A DNA stretch of 64,000 nt from Archangium lipolyticum. GTDB taxonomy: Bacteria; Myxococcota; Myxococcia; Myxococcales; Myxococcaceae. Position 1 is the stretch's first letter, and the number at the start of each line of letters is the position of its first letter. Of the stretch, positions 63,871 through 64,000 are shown piece after piece. A program made the position numbers and the translations under genes. The notes beneath the pieces are model-generated. The model made no database searches, was not told the origin of the DNA, and saw only the letters and a list, made by a program, of their open reading frames with translations. The DNA is taken from assembly GCF_024623785.1 (NCBI RefSeq), contig NZ_JANKBZ010000027.1, positions 101,443-165,442 of the forward strand, in the 5' to 3' direction.

Positions 63871-64000
63871 AGGTGCGTATTCCGGCGAAGTGGAACACCC
63901 GTTCCGGGCGAAGTGGAACACCCATTCCGGCCATGTGGAACAGTCGGAGCGTCAGCGACGCTGGCCGGGGTTCACTTCGCCCCCTTCTTGGACCGGGTCA
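63871..64000. mobile_element. End of an IS21-like insertion sequence (continues beyond the window)
   Basis: Three tandem copies of a ~22-base unit near TTCCGGCGAAGTGGAACACC (63880, 63901 and a divergent third at 63925, CATGTGGAAC), the multiple terminal repeats typical of IS21-family ends. It starts about ten bases into what should be the spacer after the twelfth repeat, so it inserted into the CRISPR array. istA/istB would lie outside the window. The exact end base is uncertain. Confidence 0.75.

Overview
High-GC DNA with a strong G/C third-position bias, dense short overlapping operons, many lipoproteins, several Ser/Thr protein kinases, hybrid histidine kinases and paralogous lipoprotein/immunity families. 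These point to a myxobacterium, most likely suborder Cystobacterineae (Archangium/Cystobacter-like). This is inferred from gene content, not from a marker gene. No rRNA or tRNA was seen.

Layout: 1-8.6 kb holds a partial cytochrome P450, a LOG-family gene, a small Cys-rich lipoprotein, a subtilisin-like protease, two related secreted proteins, and a three-gene minus-strand operon (caspase-like protease with an EF-hand, a membrane protein, an Ig-like lipoprotein). 8.8-10.2 kb, divergent from it, is a sigma factor/anti-sigma pair. 10.2-19 kb has a secreted lyase-like protein, a giant HAMP-array hybrid kinase overlapping a REC-PAS kinase, a winged-helix protein and two tiny membrane proteins. 19-26.8 kb holds a hydratase/decarboxylase of the 2-oxo-3-hexenedioate type, a V4R-like protein, a cupin lipoprotein, a haem-oxygenase-like diiron protein, a chemoreceptor, and a two-gene secreted-protein operon.

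27-33.8 kb is a compact tryptophan/kynurenine catabolic operon: aminomuconate-semialdehyde dehydrogenase, 2-aminomuconate deaminase, 3-hydroxyanthranilate dioxygenase, ACMS decarboxylase, kynureninase, kynurenine 3-monooxygenase and an atypical SDR. A convergent HGGFW-type hydrolase may be the formamidase, and the decarboxylase at 19 kb fits the next lower step. Together they would take N-formylkynurenine to 2-oxopent-4-enoate. No tryptophan 2,3-dioxygenase is in the window.

34-49.8 kb holds glucose-6-phosphate isomerase, two paralogous receiver-only regulators (the first with a structured leader over its start codon), a Ser/Thr kinase next to a DUF2381-like protein, an AHH-nuclease lipoprotein with an Imm11-like partner, an NtrC-type two-component pair, a second Ser/Thr kinase, and a HAD lipoprotein. 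49.8-62.4 kb holds housekeeping and secreted genes (GNAT, hydrolase, Ala-rich lipoprotein, CotH-like, GloA, RebB-like R-body protein, beta-propeller, VIT-VWA).

62.6-64 kb is an accessory edge: a DUF2019-like gene, a broken partner gene, a 12-repeat CRISPR array without cas genes, and the repeated end of an IS21-like insertion sequence that interrupts the array and runs out of the window.
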